Of a stretch of DNA of 64,000 nt, positions 1-11,160 are shown one piece after another. The notes beneath the pieces are model-generated. The model was not told where the DNA came from and searched no databases. It saw nothing but the letters and a program-made list of their open reading frames with translations. This DNA comes from Flaccisagitta enflata. Taxonomy: Eukaryota; Chaetognatha; Sagittoidea; Aphragmophora. The first letter of the stretch is position 1. The number at the start of each line of letters is the position of its first letter. The stretch lies in assembly GCA_965153355.1 (NCBI GenBank), contig OZ231127.1:69688001-69752000 (forward strand), in the 5' to 3' direction. A program made the translations under genes and the position numbers.

Positions 1-865
1 AATCAATATTTCGATGCGCGAGAGATGAACGAAAATGAGAGTCAAATTATAGATGGCAGGAGCAAGCAGCGTCGAAAGCAAAGGACATTCCCTAGTTTTC
101 TTAGTGTGGTCCTCTTGTAAACGTAGACCACTCAATTTACTGAAGAAACTCAATTTGCCTCTGTAAAAAGGCCATTTTTGATCAGCATTTTGTATGACCA
201 TGATACCATCTGGTATTTGAAACAACAGCCAATTCTATCACTCATCGTCACATGGATAGGCGAGTAATGACCTAACTATCATTTTCTGCTTTTACCCATG
301 CAGAGGTGTAGATTACGGAAGCTGCCGCGCAGCAGAATTTGCTTATTTGAGAACCATAGCTGTCGGAGCCGGAGGTTGAACTTGCAAAGAAAACATCAAA
401 TTTCCTCGTACTTCACCTTAGAAACTATGATAAGCAATTTTACTTCACGCCTTTAAAAATAAAATATCTAAACTTCATCCTTACTTTTTCTTACAAATAA
501 ACTCATTTTCAATACATTTTCATTTACATTTACATTTTGTCATTTACTTCATTTTCCCTATATTTTCTCCTTGACTACTGCCCCTGCCGCATATTTCTGC
601 TTCCCTACAGCATAGCATTGCTACCTTGCTACACAGATTAAAACAGAAAATTACAAAAATGATTTCGATAATTTTATTCAATACAATCGCCCTTTCAAAC
701 TCTCTAGTATCTACCTTACTACACTGATGGAAGCAAAAAAAAAAAGACCAACAACTTTCAGTAATGTTAGGTAATTCAATCCCGTGCACTTGTTTTTCCC
801 CGCAAGGGTAAATCTTTAATTCAAGCTTACTAGAGCCAAAGTATAAATAATTGAAATCACAACTA
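1..865. other. AT-rich intergenic sequence
   Basis: I see no convincing coding exon, RNA gene or repeat family here. The one longer open frame (544-909, minus) has no domain-like sequence and runs through the telomere-like tract, so it is treated as chance. Confidence 0.5.
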
Positions 866-945
866 GCCCTAACCCTATCCCTAATCCCTACCCTAATCCT
901 AAAACCCACCCCATCCCTAACCCTAACCCCACCCCTACCCCTAAA
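866..945 (-). repeat. Degenerate telomere-like tract (CCCTAA)n
   Basis: CCCTAA units and one-base variants (CCCTAT, CCCTAC, CCCCAC) run for about 80 bp, the complement of TTAGGG. Seen: an imperfect, isolated array. Known: TTAGGG is the telomere unit of most non-arthropod animals. Inference: an interstitial telomeric remnant or a repair insertion, not a chromosome end, because unique sequence and genes lie on the right and unrelated sequence on the left. Confidence 0.7.
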
Positions 946-1020
946 ACATTACCCACTTAAAACACTTTAAAACAAAAGACACGGATTGACAACGCGAACG
1001 TGACCCAACTGGTAACTTAT

Positions 1021-1227
1021 TTTTAGTTGCGTGCACGCGACTCTACAACCCGCTTTGTCCGTCGGTCGGTCAGTCGGTTGGTCGGTCGGTCGGACGGTCA
1101 CACTTTACTTTTTTTTATGATTTTATTTCTTTGACCTCACTGCTCCTGCCCAAATGGTCTGGCGACCTCAAATATGGCCCCTGCCCACCCGCACGCAACT
1201 TCGGTAGCCGTGTATCCGGCCTTGTTT
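1021..1227 (+). mobile_element. Family B hairpin element, copy 1
   Basis: Starts TTTTAGTTGCGTGCACGCGACT, whose core can pair as a hairpin, then CTCTACAACCCGCTTTGTCC. A run of GGTC/GGTN tetranucleotides follows (1059-1098), then a 'gcccctgcccacccg' segment, and it ends near GCCGTGTATCCGGCCTTGTT. The same order recurs near 29.3, 47.7, 50.2 and 61.2 kb. There is no coding capacity, so it is a non-autonomous short element; its class is unknown. Confidence 0.65.
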
Positions 1228-1892
1228 CAATACAATGTTTCTGCAATTATTCATGATCGCCTCCAAAAATGCTTAAATCTTTGTTATGACAAACCTCTAC
1301 AAAATGTTACTGTTTTATCCGGGTAAATTGCCTAAATTGCTTAGTTTGTTTCGATAGATATGATAAAGGCCAATTAGCACAGCTCAAAACAAGAATGCCT
1401 CAGTTTTCTGTTTTCTTTTAAATCAACTTTTTCTGTTTCAGTTAAGATTTTCCATTAACTAGTCCAGAAGCAGTAAAGCTCATTTTAAATGATCTGAAGC
1501 TTTCTGCGATGCATTCTTTCTAGTTAGACCACTTTTTATTTGCTACTTTTAGATGACGAGAAGTCGAAAGTCAAATATGAGGTTTCGGGACTGCGCCACT
1601 GCGCGCGCGATTTGAATGTGATCTTGATGAATCACTTCCGATTGGAAATTCAAAACACACAAAATACAATGATAAAGCTTAACTTGTAATTTCGCATTTT
1701 CACTGAGAAGAGCATGCAAATTCACACCCCGTTTTGTTGAAAAAATTTTCCAGCAGCAATCGCAGGAGAAAACCCCTCATTTAGAGTCTCTGTTAATTTG
1801 TTAACATCGTACATGTCCGTTCAAAACCTGCCCCTTGGCATCATAAAATTTAACGTGTACATCGAGTTATTGTTGCGTCTGAATGTGGGTTA
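1228..1892. other. Intergenic, 3' flank of the zinc-finger gene
   Basis: AT-rich unique sequence downstream of the minus-strand zinc-finger CDS. It should hold the 3' UTR, but no AATAAA close to the stop is visible on the minus strand; the nearest TTTATT (its complement) is near 1533. Confidence 0.4.
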
Positions 1893-3740
1893 TTAGGGAT
1901 ATTTGCGAGGGGTAGGTTCAATTACACGTTGGACTGTGTAGTGTGTAGTGTACTGTGAGTGTGTGTGAGTGTGAATAGTGAGTGCACGTCGAGTGCGGAA
2001 GCGCAGGTCGCATAATTCGCAGTCAAATGTGAGACCCTCATGTACGACTCGCACATGGTCAGCTAGATAGGACTTTGCAGAGAAGGTCTTTTCACACAAA
2101 TCACACTGGAAAGTATGTTTGCCTGCGTGGGCAGTTCGAATGTGAATTCCTAAAGCTTTTCTCGAAGGGCATTCCTGTTTGCACGTTGCGCAAGGATACA
2201 CTTTGCTTTTATGCACACTTTGGGTGTGGACGTCCAAACCATTTCGATCTCGGAAGCTTTTGCCACAAATGTTGCAGTCAAACTTGAGTCCTTCGTGGTC
2301 GACTTTGACGTGCTCATTTAGATAAGACCTCGAAGAGAAAGTTTTCTCACAATGATCGCAAGAGAGAGATTTGCCACCATGTTCCCGATGGATGTGGGTA
2401 GCAAAGTCCTGAGCATTCTTAAACCTCTTTTTACATATACCGCATGGGTATCTCATGCCTTCGTGTACGATCGAGATGTGCTCCGTCAATAATGACTGTT
2501 TTGTAAAAGTCTTTTTGCATAGACTACATCCATGTAAACTCGGGCCATCTCCGTGTTCTATCTGAATGTGTTTGTTCAAGCAGTGTTTCGTCTCAAAGAT
2601 TTTGGTACACGAATTGCAGCTGAATCTTTGACCTTCATGTTCCATTTTGACGTGCTCGCGTAGATTATATGGGCTGTCAAAGAACTTATCGCAAGAATCG
2701 CAGCCATATTGTATGTTCCTGTGTTTCCTCCAGATGTGAATTTTCAAAGCATTCTGGCTCCCAAAAATTGTCTTACATGAATGGCATCCAAAAATCGATC
2801 GTTTGTGTGTACTTTCAGGATGGTGCTGTAGGGATTGATTGATTTCAAATTCCTTTCCACGAGGATTGCAAGAAAAAGTTATTTCTTCTTGGTTATTTTT
2901 CATTTCGTGCTCCATCAACTCGTGGGCCTCAACTTGATGGCGTTCATCGAAATGTTGGAGGCAGTAGTAGCATTCATATTGTTTTTTACCATGTCGGTTT
3001 TGTTGCTGCTGTTGTCGTTGATAGGTTTGTAGTTTGAGCATGTAGGTCTTTAATTCACGACGAGCGTCGTTAGTCATGAAATCGATTTCTGAATTCATTG
3101 CTTTGTGGTAAATTCTTTGATGGGTTTCCAAGCGAAGTTTGGTAATGAAAACCAACCCACATTTCGGGCATTTGAATGTTTTCTCTCCATTATGGACCCG
3201 TCTGTGATTTAACAGTGTTCTTTTGCAGGGGAAGTGTAATCGACAGTAACAACAAACGAGACGTTGTCTATGTGCACGCAATTCATGAGCAGTTAGCTTC
3301 ACTCGGGATCCGAATAACCTGTTGCATTTTGGGCACTTGAGATTTTTCTTTTTGTGGACGCGTTTCTTTTTCAAAGTCAGCACAGGTTTCTCTTTGCTAC
3401 ATTTATCATCATTTTCGATGGGGTCGTCATTGTTGACAATGTTGACGTGCTCGTCGATGTAGATAATTGACGGACACGTAAAAATTCGCTTCACAATGTC
3501 CGAATCGACCATCTGCGAGTCACCGTTTCGCGCGCCAGGATGTTGATAGTCTTGAGTGCTTGGCTTCTTATCCTCGATTTCATCCAGATATGAGCTATAG
3601 TTTTCCCCTGGCGCAAACTGAAATTCCTCCCCGTTGTTTCTCATCAATTCAAAATTGATGAAGTCCATTTCCTCCACGAGCGTGGTTGAGGGGGTACTTG
3701 TTTGTTCGGTAGCTTCCATTGAGATCCTATTGATTAACAT
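1893..3740 (-). CDS. C2H2 zinc-finger protein, 15 fingers
   Basis: A 615-aa open frame. Residues 1-120 are acidic and lack a KRAB, BTB or SCAN domain. A basic stretch (about 124-133, KKKRVHKKK) could be a nuclear signal. Fifteen C2H2-type fingers follow, at about 136, 163, 191, 257, 291, 319, 347, 375, 405, 433, 461, 489, 517, 546 and 574 (first Cys). Fingers 6-15 are evenly spaced. Only the 2-3 linker resembles TGEKP (HNGEKTF), whereas others have HEG/HGG. Finger 5 lacks its second Cys: residue 294 is Arg, codon CGT where TGT would be expected. Finger 13 has Cys in place of the core Phe. Family knowledge: tandem C2H2 arrays are nuclear and usually bind DNA; the target is unknown. Met8 is an alternative start. 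A pyrimidine-rich stretch ending TTTTAG lies 10 nt upstream of Met1, so a 5' non-coding exon is likely. Confidence 0.93.
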   Translation of the reverse strand: MLINRISMEATEQTSTPSTTLVEEMDFINFELMRNNGEEFQFAPGENYSSYLDEIEDKKPSTQDYQHPGARNGDSQMVDSDIVKRIFTCPSIIYIDEHVNIVNNDDPIENDDKCSKEKPVLTLKKKRVHKKKNLKCPKCNRLFGSRVKLTAHELRAHRQRLVCCYCRLHFPCKRTLLNHRRVHNGEKTFKCPKCGLVFITKLRLETHQRIYHKAMNSEIDFMTNDARRELKTYMLKLQTYQRQQQQQNRHGKKQYECYYCLQHFDERHQVEAHELMEHEMKNNQEEITFSCNPRGKEFEINQSLQHHPESTHKRSIFGCHSCKTIFGSQNALKIHIWRKHRNIQYGCDSCDKFFDSPYNLREHVKMEHEGQRFSCNSCTKIFETKHCLNKHIQIEHGDGPSLHGCSLCKKTFTKQSLLTEHISIVHEGMRYPCGICKKRFKNAQDFATHIHREHGGKSLSCDHCEKTFSSRSYLNEHVKVDHEGLKFDCNICGKSFRDRNGLDVHTQSVHKSKVYPCATCKQECPSRKALGIHIRTAHAGKHTFQCDLCEKTFSAKSYLADHVRVVHEGLTFDCELCDLRFRTRRALTIHTHTHSQYTTHYTVQRVIEPTPRKYP

Positions 3741-3750
3741 GATGATTAAT

Positions 3751-3775
3751 CTAAAAGAATTGAAAAGAAAAAAAT
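3751..3775 (-). promoter_or_regulatory. Probable 3' splice site before the zinc-finger CDS
   Basis: Read on the minus strand, a long T/C-rich tract ends in CAATTCTTTTAG, and the first base after it would be 3750, ten bases before Met1. This implies that the 5' UTR is spliced and that the promoter lies further to the right. The upstream exon was not identified. Confidence 0.5.
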
Positions 3776-4288
3776 ATCAGGGCACTTACAAGATCAAGAT
3801 AATCGAGAGGATATCATCAGTTCATAAAAATATCTTGGCCATGAATATACAGACAGCTTTAAAGTGCCATAACTTGCTTGATTCTAATCGCAGTAAGATG
3901 TTTTTCTTTCTAAATTCTCACCTCACTGCATGGCCTAACGGTAGTTACTCGGAAAAAATGCCTCGGCATAGCGGCCCATACTGGGTGGTAGTATGGACCC
4001 TCCCCATCACATCCACACAAAGAGCCAAATGTTCTACTTGGAAATTAGGCCAAAATGGCCTAATATGGCTATTTCTCAGGTCATTTTGGCTCTACCATGG
4101 GATTTACAGCTTTTTTTTCATTTGACTGGATTTTTTTCTCTTAAATTAATGACATTTGGTGATTAATCAACCTATGGATACATATCAGGCCAAAGCAAGA
4201 AGAAAACCTGGTCCATTGGACCTAATATGGCCTAATTTAAGGCATTTTTAAGGTCAAAAATTTGTTTAATGGACTTAAGCATTGTTAG

Positions 4289-4289
<1 letters not shown>

Positions 4290-4370
<81 letters not shown>

Positions 4371-4378
4371 ATTGTTGT
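4290..4378 (+). repeat. (TTG)n microsatellite
   Basis: Nearly pure TTG units with two TTA interruptions. It lies inside the left inverted arm, and the right arm carries the complementary AAC tract at about 8862-8915, so the repeat appears to travel with the element. Confidence 0.95.
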
Positions 4379-4379
4379 T

Positions 4380-4786
4380 GGGCAGCGGCTCTGAGGGGGT
4401 TAAAGGCCTGTTTTCACACATGTGGGGAATTTTCCCCTTCTCCCTCTCCTCCTTCGGCCCCCCCATGTCTCAAACTCAAGGCCCAAACACCAGCCTCAAA
4501 GCCCAAATACCAGCCTTGAGGCCCAAATCATAGCTTTGAGGCACAAATGCCAGCCTTCAGGTCACAATCCCAGTCTCAAAACCCAAATTGCAGCCACAAA
4601 GCCCAAATCCTAACCTCATGGCCCGATCCAAGCCTCAAAGCCCAAATCGCAGCTTAAAGGCTTAAATCGCTGCTTGGAGGCCTTAATCCTAGAGAAGAAT
4701 CAAGAAGGAGAAGGAGAAAATTCTCTATATGTGACTGTGTGTTAGAGAATAGGTCATTGAGCCCTTTAGGGCTGCTTCCCTGCACC
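4380..4786 (+). mobile_element. Family A hairpin-capped minisatellite element (inside the arm)
   Basis: The left end is GGGCAGCGGCTCTGAGGG with a nearby CACACATGTGGGGAA. The interior is a tandem array of about 20 bp ('cctcaaagcccaaatNNcag', 4485-4690). The right end contains the complementary 'aggtcattgagccc..gggctgcttccctgc'. The ends have diverged more than in the copies at 20.1 or 23.9 kb. Confidence 0.6.
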
Positions 4787-4858
4787 CTCCCTCAGCTTCA
4801 ATCTTAACCTTCATTAGCAAGGCACATGCACCGCTGACCATCTAACACTTTTACGACC

Positions 4859-4896
4859 ATTGTTGTTGTTCTTGTTTTTGTTGTTTTGTTTTTGTT

Positions 4897-4947
<51 letters not shown>

Positions 4948-4950
4948 TTG
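4859..4950 (+). repeat. (TTG)n microsatellite
   Basis: TTG-rich tract with TTTTG interruptions. It corresponds to the AAC tract at about 8325-8390 in the right inverted arm. Confidence 0.9.
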
Positions 4951-5420
4951 TCGTTGCTGTTGTAGTTGGTTTTTTTGTTATTGTTAGCCGTACATCATTG
5001 CAGAGAATCCCACTTCCATTCTCATCATATAATATGTGTAAGTTTTGTTTTTCAAAAGTTGTCCAGACGCAAATCTTCATTGCAAGTCATGTGCGAGTGG
5101 GCAGTACGTCACTGTAAACGCCCCAAAGTTAAACACTGGATCTCACCAATCTTACCACAAACGAGGCTTGGTAAAAAGACAAAATTTGCGTAATAGAAAT
5201 ATTGATTCTAATGCTAATTCAATACAAACCTCAACCTCACCCTAACGAAGGTTTCTGCTATCTCAGAGGCCCAAAATTTTGCATGGAATATTTTTTTACC
5301 AAGCCTCAACTGTGGCATGATTGGTGAGAGCCATAATCAAAGTTTTGGGCGCTTAATGGGACGTAGTGGGCAGGGCATTTTTGGCATAACTGCTCCTTCC
5401 AAAAAACTTGGTTAGTCTTT

Positions 5421-5730
5421 TTGGGTAGCGGCCCAAAAGGGCCAATATCCCATAGAACACAGCGGTGAAGTTCCATACATCCATCCATCCATCCATCCAT
5501 CTGTCTGTCCATCCGTCCCCCTCCCAAGGCCTTGGGCCCCAGTCCAGCCTATTGAGGGCTGAAATCTGGACTATTCAGCCTGAAATCAAACCTCACAAGT
5601 CTCCAATCATCCCTCTTAGGCCTAGAGCCCCCATCCAGATTACTGATGTTGCCCCTAACCTCTTCAATAGATGCGTGGAAATTCACCCCAGTGTTTAACT
5701 CGGCATCAGCCCTTTGGGGTCGCTACCCTG
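5421..5730 (+). mobile_element. Family A hairpin-capped element, copy with CATC core
   Basis: The left end is TTGGGTAGCGGCCCAAAAGG, followed by 'gaacacagcggtgaa'. The right end carries the complementary 'ttcaccccagtg..cagccctttggggtcgctaccctg'. The interior has CATC tetranucleotides (5476-5505) and a diverged 'cctcaaaatcNN' array. The terminal sequence folds as a short GC hairpin around the central AAAA. Confidence 0.7.
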
Positions 5731-6589
5731 CTCTCACCTCACATCACCTAAATACACCAAACAGGGGAATGGGTGCTGCTGACTGTGTGCAATACTCAGG
5801 TGACCTGTTTATCACTGCCCCTCCCCACTTGCACACGACTTGTCTGGATAAATTTTGAAAAACACAATTTAAGAAGAAGGAATGGTATATAAATAGGCAT
5901 ATTAGATAACTCCTAGATGCGTCCCGAATCTTGCCATGGTCATGGGAGTCCCACCCCAATCTCCCACTTCAAGATAAATGTAAGAAGTCATACAAAGAGT
6001 GCGCCACCGTCTGATTTGAATATATGAGAAGGAAGCCCCTTTCCATTGCTTTCTAACCACGCATTCAAATGTCTCGGTGGCGCACCTTAAGTTGTACTTA
6101 CTTGACCCAAAAAATTCTTATGACATACTTTTGTTGTCTGACATTAGCTCTATCGAATCCTTGATCCACTCATTATGTAGGGTCAGTGTTACATTCCCAT
6201 CAGTATATCGTAGTGTCTTGACTCTAATACGTCATCAATTTGTGTTTCTGAGAAAAAAATTAGACAAAAAATCACTGCGAAGAATCATTCCCTGCTCTCA
6301 AAAGTTGTTCTTACAAGACCGCAACTATTCTTCTTTTCTTCTTTCTCCTAAGTTTTTCTTTTTTTCTGTTCGCGTTTATTTCGAAGACGCGACCTTTTTT
6401 ACAAATTTACTAAACTCAAAGCAATGGCGATAACGATGATAATGGAGAAGTCGACGGCGCTGAGGAAACTGACTACGCAACGACCATCGCGAGGTTGCGG
6501 TGAGAACGACGATGGCGATGGCAATGACGGTGATGATGATGATGATGACGACGACGACAAGATGAAGATGAAGAAAACGGTAACATTGA

Positions 6590-6591
6590 TG

Positions 6592-6634
<43 letters not shown>

Positions 6635-6708
6635 CTACAGCAACAACAACAACAACAACAGCAACAACAACAACAACAATGACAACAACGACAACGACAA
6701 CGACAACG

Positions 6709-6758
<50 letters not shown>

Positions 6759-7110
6759 AACATCGACAATAACAAACAACAAACAACAATAACAACAACA
6801 ACAAACAAACGACAGACAACAGCAACAACAACAAACAAACAACAGAAAAAACAACAATAACAAACAGCAGAAAAAAAACAACAACAACAACAGAAAAAAA
6901 CAACAAACAAACAACAGAAAAAAAAACAACAACAAACAAACAACTGACAACGACAACAGAAAAAACAGCAATCAAACAACAGACAACGACAACAGAAAAA
7001 ACAACAAACAAACAACAGACAACGACAACAACAAACAAACAACAGACAATGACAACAACAAACAAACAACAGACAACAACAGAAAAAACAACAATAACGA
7101 AAGCACCAAC
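6590..7110. repeat. Long cryptic AAC/ACAACG repeat
   Basis: Over 500 bp of A and C with occasional G, built from AAC, AACGAC and AAACAACAGAAAA units. It changes character along its length: pure AAC first, then ACAACG, then AACAAACAACAGAC. That suggests several rounds of local expansion. Long open frames across it are products of repetition, not genes. Confidence 0.95.
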
Positions 7111-7317
7111 AGTATTTTACTGTTTAACAACTTTTCTTTCAGCGCAACTGTGTTCTTCAATGCGTCTGAATATACACACTTTTCTCTTCCAGGTAACATA
7201 ATATCCGATTGGCGTCAACTGACTGCTGCATGGAGATGATCGCGTTTACCATCAAGACTATCAAGGCCATGGTGGCGCTGAAATTCCAAATCTTCTTACA
7301 GAATACAACAAGAACAA

Positions 7318-7339
7318 GGACAACAACAACACCAACAAA

Positions 7340-7370
<31 letters not shown>

Positions 7371-7430
7371 ACAACGACAACAACAACGACAACGACAACA
7401 ACAGCAACAACAACAACAACAACAACAATT
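7318..7430. repeat. (AAC)n microsatellite
   Basis: AAC units with AACGAC interruptions, ending at ATTAGATAACAAC. No coding content. Confidence 0.93.
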
Positions 7431-8213
7431 AGATAACAACTACTACATAGATGATTTGTTTCACTTAACACCCAACGCAATCTCTGTGATAAATATTGTT
7501 TATGTTTGTATTTGTGTGAAGGGGGGGTGAAGTGATCACATGATAATTTTCATTTGAAAAATAAACGTTTCGAGCTGATTTCATTTGGAATGTAAGACGG
7601 GACCGTTGACTTAAAGTAGTTGTACAGTGCTAGTTTGATTTTCAAGAATGAATATGAGAAGCTATGGAAATCTTGTATTAGGTCGCGTGCTTCACAAATA
7701 CGTCAATCAGCTGTTGGTCCCTCTATCCATTCGTCCATCTGTCCACCCATCATCCAGCAGTCTGTCCGTTTGTCACGTTTGTTGATTTTGGGCAATTAAC
7801 AGGTCGCTGCCCCTGTCAAAAAACCTGATTGGCCTCCCATTTTAACAACTTTGCATACCTGCACGCAACTAAAGCTGTTCTATCTGTCGCTGTGTCCATC
7901 TGTTCAACTGCCAAAATTTGCTTCTTAGGCATATTGCATCTCTGCCCCTGCCCATTGACAAAGTAGCATCTGCATTACTGCCAATGCCTACTCACACACA
8001 TTTATAAGCGTTTATCAGATTTTTTGAGCAACTCGATATGAGGCTGTCACTCTCACAAGTCAGACATGACTTTTTTCAAAGGGTTAGCAATGGTTTGCAA
8101 GGAAACGCCTATGATTTTTAGAATCAGCGTGGCAGGTTTACCCAAACGTTATATTTTCAGGCTAATCGAGGGTACTTCCATTCCTTCCCCTTAAGCATAA
8201 AATACACGTATTG

Positions 8214-8321
8214 CATGATGAGAAAGGAAGTAGGATTCTCTGCAATGATATATGGCTAACAATAACAGAATGAACAACTACAACAGCAAAGACAACGACA
8301 ACAACCAGTACAATTGCAATG

Positions 8322-8387
<66 letters not shown>

Positions 8388-8860
8388 TTGGTTGTAAAAG
8401 TGTTAAATGGTCAGTGGTTCATGTACCTTGCATATGAAGGTTCTGATTGAAGCTTAGGGAGAGTGCAGGGAAGCGGCCCCGAAGGGTTTAATGACCCATT
8501 CTTTCACACATATGGGGAATCTTCTCCTTCTCCTTCTTAGTCCTCCTCTAGGATGAAGGACTTCAAGCAGCGATTTAAGCCTTCAAGCTGTGATTTGGGC
8601 TTTGAGGCTAAAATTGGGCCATGTGGTTGGGAATTGGGCTTTGTGGCTGCGATTTGAGTTTCGAGGCTGGGATTTGGACTTAAAGGCTGGTATTTGGGTC
8701 TGAAAGCTATGATCTGGGCCTCAAGGCTGGTATTTGGGCCTCAAGGCTGGTATTTGGGCTTTGAGTTTGAGACAAGGGGGGTGAAAGAGGAGGAGAAGGA
8801 GACAATTCCGCATTTGTGTAAAAACGCAGGCCGTTAACCCTGTCAGAGCTGCTGCCCAAT

Positions 8861-8912
<52 letters not shown>

Positions 8913-9333
8913 GCAACAAACAACAACAGCGACAACAAAAACAATAACAAACAACAACAATGACAACAAAAGAAACAACAATGCTTGGGAGTAAAGAAAA
9001 CGGATTTTTGGCCTGAAACTAGGCTGTTTTAGGTCAATTGGACCAGATTTTCCTCTTGCTTTGGCTTGATATGTATCCATAGGTTGATAAATCGCCCGTT
9101 GGCATTAGTTTCAGAGAAAAAAATCCAGTTAAATGGAAAAAAAAAGTCGTAAATCCCATGGTAGAGCCAAAATGACCTGAGAAATGGCCATATCAGGCCA
9201 TTTTGGCCTAACATCCAAGTAGGACATTTGGCTCTTAGTGTGGATATGCCGGGGAGGGTCCATACTACCACCCAGTATGGGCTGCTATGCCGAGGCATTT
9301 TTTCCGAGTAACTACCGTTAGGCCATGCAGTGA
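8214..9333 (-). mobile_element. Right arm of the 1.1-kb inverted repeat pair
   Basis: Reverse complement of 3923-5030 with substitutions and different microsatellite lengths. It contains AAC tracts at about 8325-8390 and 8862-8915 and a family-A-like unit at 8470-8858, whose left end reads GAAGCGGCCCCGAAGGG. Its outer end matches the left arm through GGCCATGCAGTGA, and the similarity stops abruptly there. Confidence 0.75.
8470..8858 (-). mobile_element. Family A unit inside the right arm
   Basis: Counterpart of 4380-4786. The array unit reads 'ggctgggatttgggcNtcaa' and is bounded by a GC hairpin end and a degenerate 'agagctgctgccc' end. Confidence 0.6.
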
Positions 9334-10315
9334 CCTTTGAAGAATCTATCGAATCAGACCAAGCTGGTTCCTGTATCTTTATTCGTTAAGAAATGAGAGC
9401 CAAATGAAGAAAACATGTGCTTTTCGTAAGTGTGGTGGGCAGATTTCTTTTAGTTCATGAAAGATAAGACGCTGGCGAGCTGCACCAAATTTACAGAGAT
9501 TTGACAAGTTGACAATTTGACAAGACTCATCTTGGGTTGACCCAGACCAATCTAGATCTCAAGCAAAATGGAAACTTGGAGAGTCAAACAAAAAACCTAT
9601 TTCAACATGATGAAAAAAACATGATTAGTGGGGCTGAAACAAATTGTGTAAAAAGTATGGAACAACATCACTTCTAGTCATCAGATCAACTTGTACCCAC
9701 ACTGTCCGTGTATTTATGGCCAAGATAGTAGGACCGCTGCAAGAGCTTAAATGAAGGAGCTACCCTTAACAGTCAGGAAAACTTTGAATTGCAACAATTT
9801 TTGATTTTAAGGTAGAGGTAAAAATGGAAAAACATTACAACTGATTCTCCTGTCGGCTTTTTTGCCTTTGGCTTTCTTTTTGCCGCAAAGCATCCGTGCT
9901 CACTGTTTTAACTCTCTCAAAAATGAGTGAGACATCAATATTTTGGTGGGAGAAAGAGGGCCCATAACTGTAACGCGCCGATTAGAATCATCTCCAATGT
10001 ATGACGACGTACGTAGATTTTTGAGAACTGTGTAGGTGGATAATTGGAAATTCATTGTGGCGTTTATCAGTACCACCAAAAAGAAACCGCGCAGTATCTG
10101 ACGGATATGCGCCTCAGACGAATCTAAGTCCTGCCTGTCCTTTCGTTTCATCAGTCGTTTGATGATAAGCTCAAGGCCTCAAGCCGCGTTCAAACTTGAT
10201 AAACACACGGCGAAGCAGACCAGATAACATCGACCAGACCATCTTCTAAATCCACTCTGGCGAAGTTTTGTGGAACTTCTTTATTTGATCGAAACAAAAA
10301 GCTCCTTCAATCTTT
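9334..10315. other. Intergenic, mostly unassigned
   Basis: Apart from the doubtful minus-strand ORF at 9900-10151, nothing recognisable was found. Confidence 0.4.
9900..10151 (-). CDS. Doubtful 83-aa ORF
   Basis: Open frame with mixed composition, unlike the repeat-driven frames nearby. It has a basic/acidic N-terminus (MKRKDRQDLDSSEAHIRQI), a short hydrophobic stretch (GFFLVVLINAT) and a polar end. I recognise no family. No clear splice sites or start context support it. It could be a decayed gene fragment, an isolated exon or chance. Confidence 0.2.
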   Translation of the reverse strand: MKRKDRQDLDSSEAHIRQILRGFFLVVLINATMNFQLSTYTVLKNLRTSSYIGDDSNRRVTVMGPLSPTKILMSHSFLRELKQ

Positions 10316-10367
10316 CATGATCATCATCATCGTCATCATCATCATCATCATCATCGTCAACATCATC

Positions 10368-10437
<70 letters not shown>

Positions 10438-10604
10438 ACATCATCATCATCATCATCATTATCATCATCATCACCATCATCATTATCATCATCATCATCA
10501 TCATTTTCATCATCATTAATATAAATTTAAATTATCATTATCCCAAACAACAGCTCCTCCAATCTTTTATCGTCATCAGCGTCATCATCACTATCATCAT
10601 CATT

Positions 10605-10650
<46 letters not shown>

Positions 10651-10687
10651 ATATCACCATCATCATCATTATCATCCCTACAATCAC

Positions 10688-10753
<66 letters not shown>

Positions 10754-10755
10754 TT
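10316..10755. repeat. (ATC)n / (ATG)n microsatellite blocks
   Basis: Two ATC-rich blocks (10316-10515 and 10570-10755) separated by about 55 bp that includes 'caacagctcctccaatctt'. That sequence resembles the 'aaaaagctccttcaatcttt' just before the first block, so the pair looks like a tandem duplication of flank plus repeat. Confidence 0.9.
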
Positions 10756-11059
10756 CGGTTTTTTCCATATAGCAGTTTTACTCTTTCCATTTCTCAAATG
10801 ATTAAACTCGGGATTTTCAAAACTACATATGTCCATGGGTAAATAAAAGAGCTTCGGAAGTCCGAATATTCTTTGAAATGGGACCAAGAAAGAAAATTTA
10901 TTTATTCAATCAATACGTTCGAATTCTGATTCTCTGTTACGACCAAGTATGAATATGAAAATCCTGAAGTGAATTCACGCATTTTTGACTACCTGACTTC
11001 ACTCTTACGCCCTCCCTAAACGAATAAAGCTACGACAACCAACAAGGTCTCATTTCACA

Positions 11060-11060
11060 G

Positions 11061-11139
<79 letters not shown>

Positions 11140-11160
11140 ATGCTTTCTATCTATCTATCT
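11060..11160. repeat. (ATCT)n microsatellite
   Basis: About 20 ATCT units, one interruption (ATCATGCTTTCT) near 11138, then further units. Confidence 0.97.

Larger units (their letters stand above)
3923..5030 (+). mobile_element. Left arm of a 1.1-kb inverted repeat pair
   Basis: Reads as the reverse complement of 8214-9333. The outer end shares TCACTGCATGGCC, then the 'gccgaggcat' segment, the 'gtagagccaaaatgacct' segment and a TTG tract. An internal family-A-like unit (4380-4786) follows, then a second TTG tract, and the inner end matches around ATCATTGCAGAGAATCC. The two arms differ mainly in microsatellite length and scattered substitutions. It could be half of one 5.4-kb element, or one of two independently inserted copies in opposite orientation. 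Confidence 0.75.
5031..8213. other. Spacer between the inverted arms
   Basis: Holds one family A element (5421-5730), two large AAC-type repeat blocks (6590-7110 and 7318-7430) and AT-rich sequence. I find no transposase-like open frame, so the 5.4-kb unit as a whole looks non-autonomous, if it is one unit. Confidence 0.5.

Noticed and set aside
866-945. True chromosome end
   Set aside because: The repeat is short and degenerate, with unique sequence on both sides.
5031-8213. Transposase gene between the inverted arms
   Set aside because: No frame with a catalytic DDE/D-like or reverse-transcriptase-like sequence was found. Long frames are repeat-driven.
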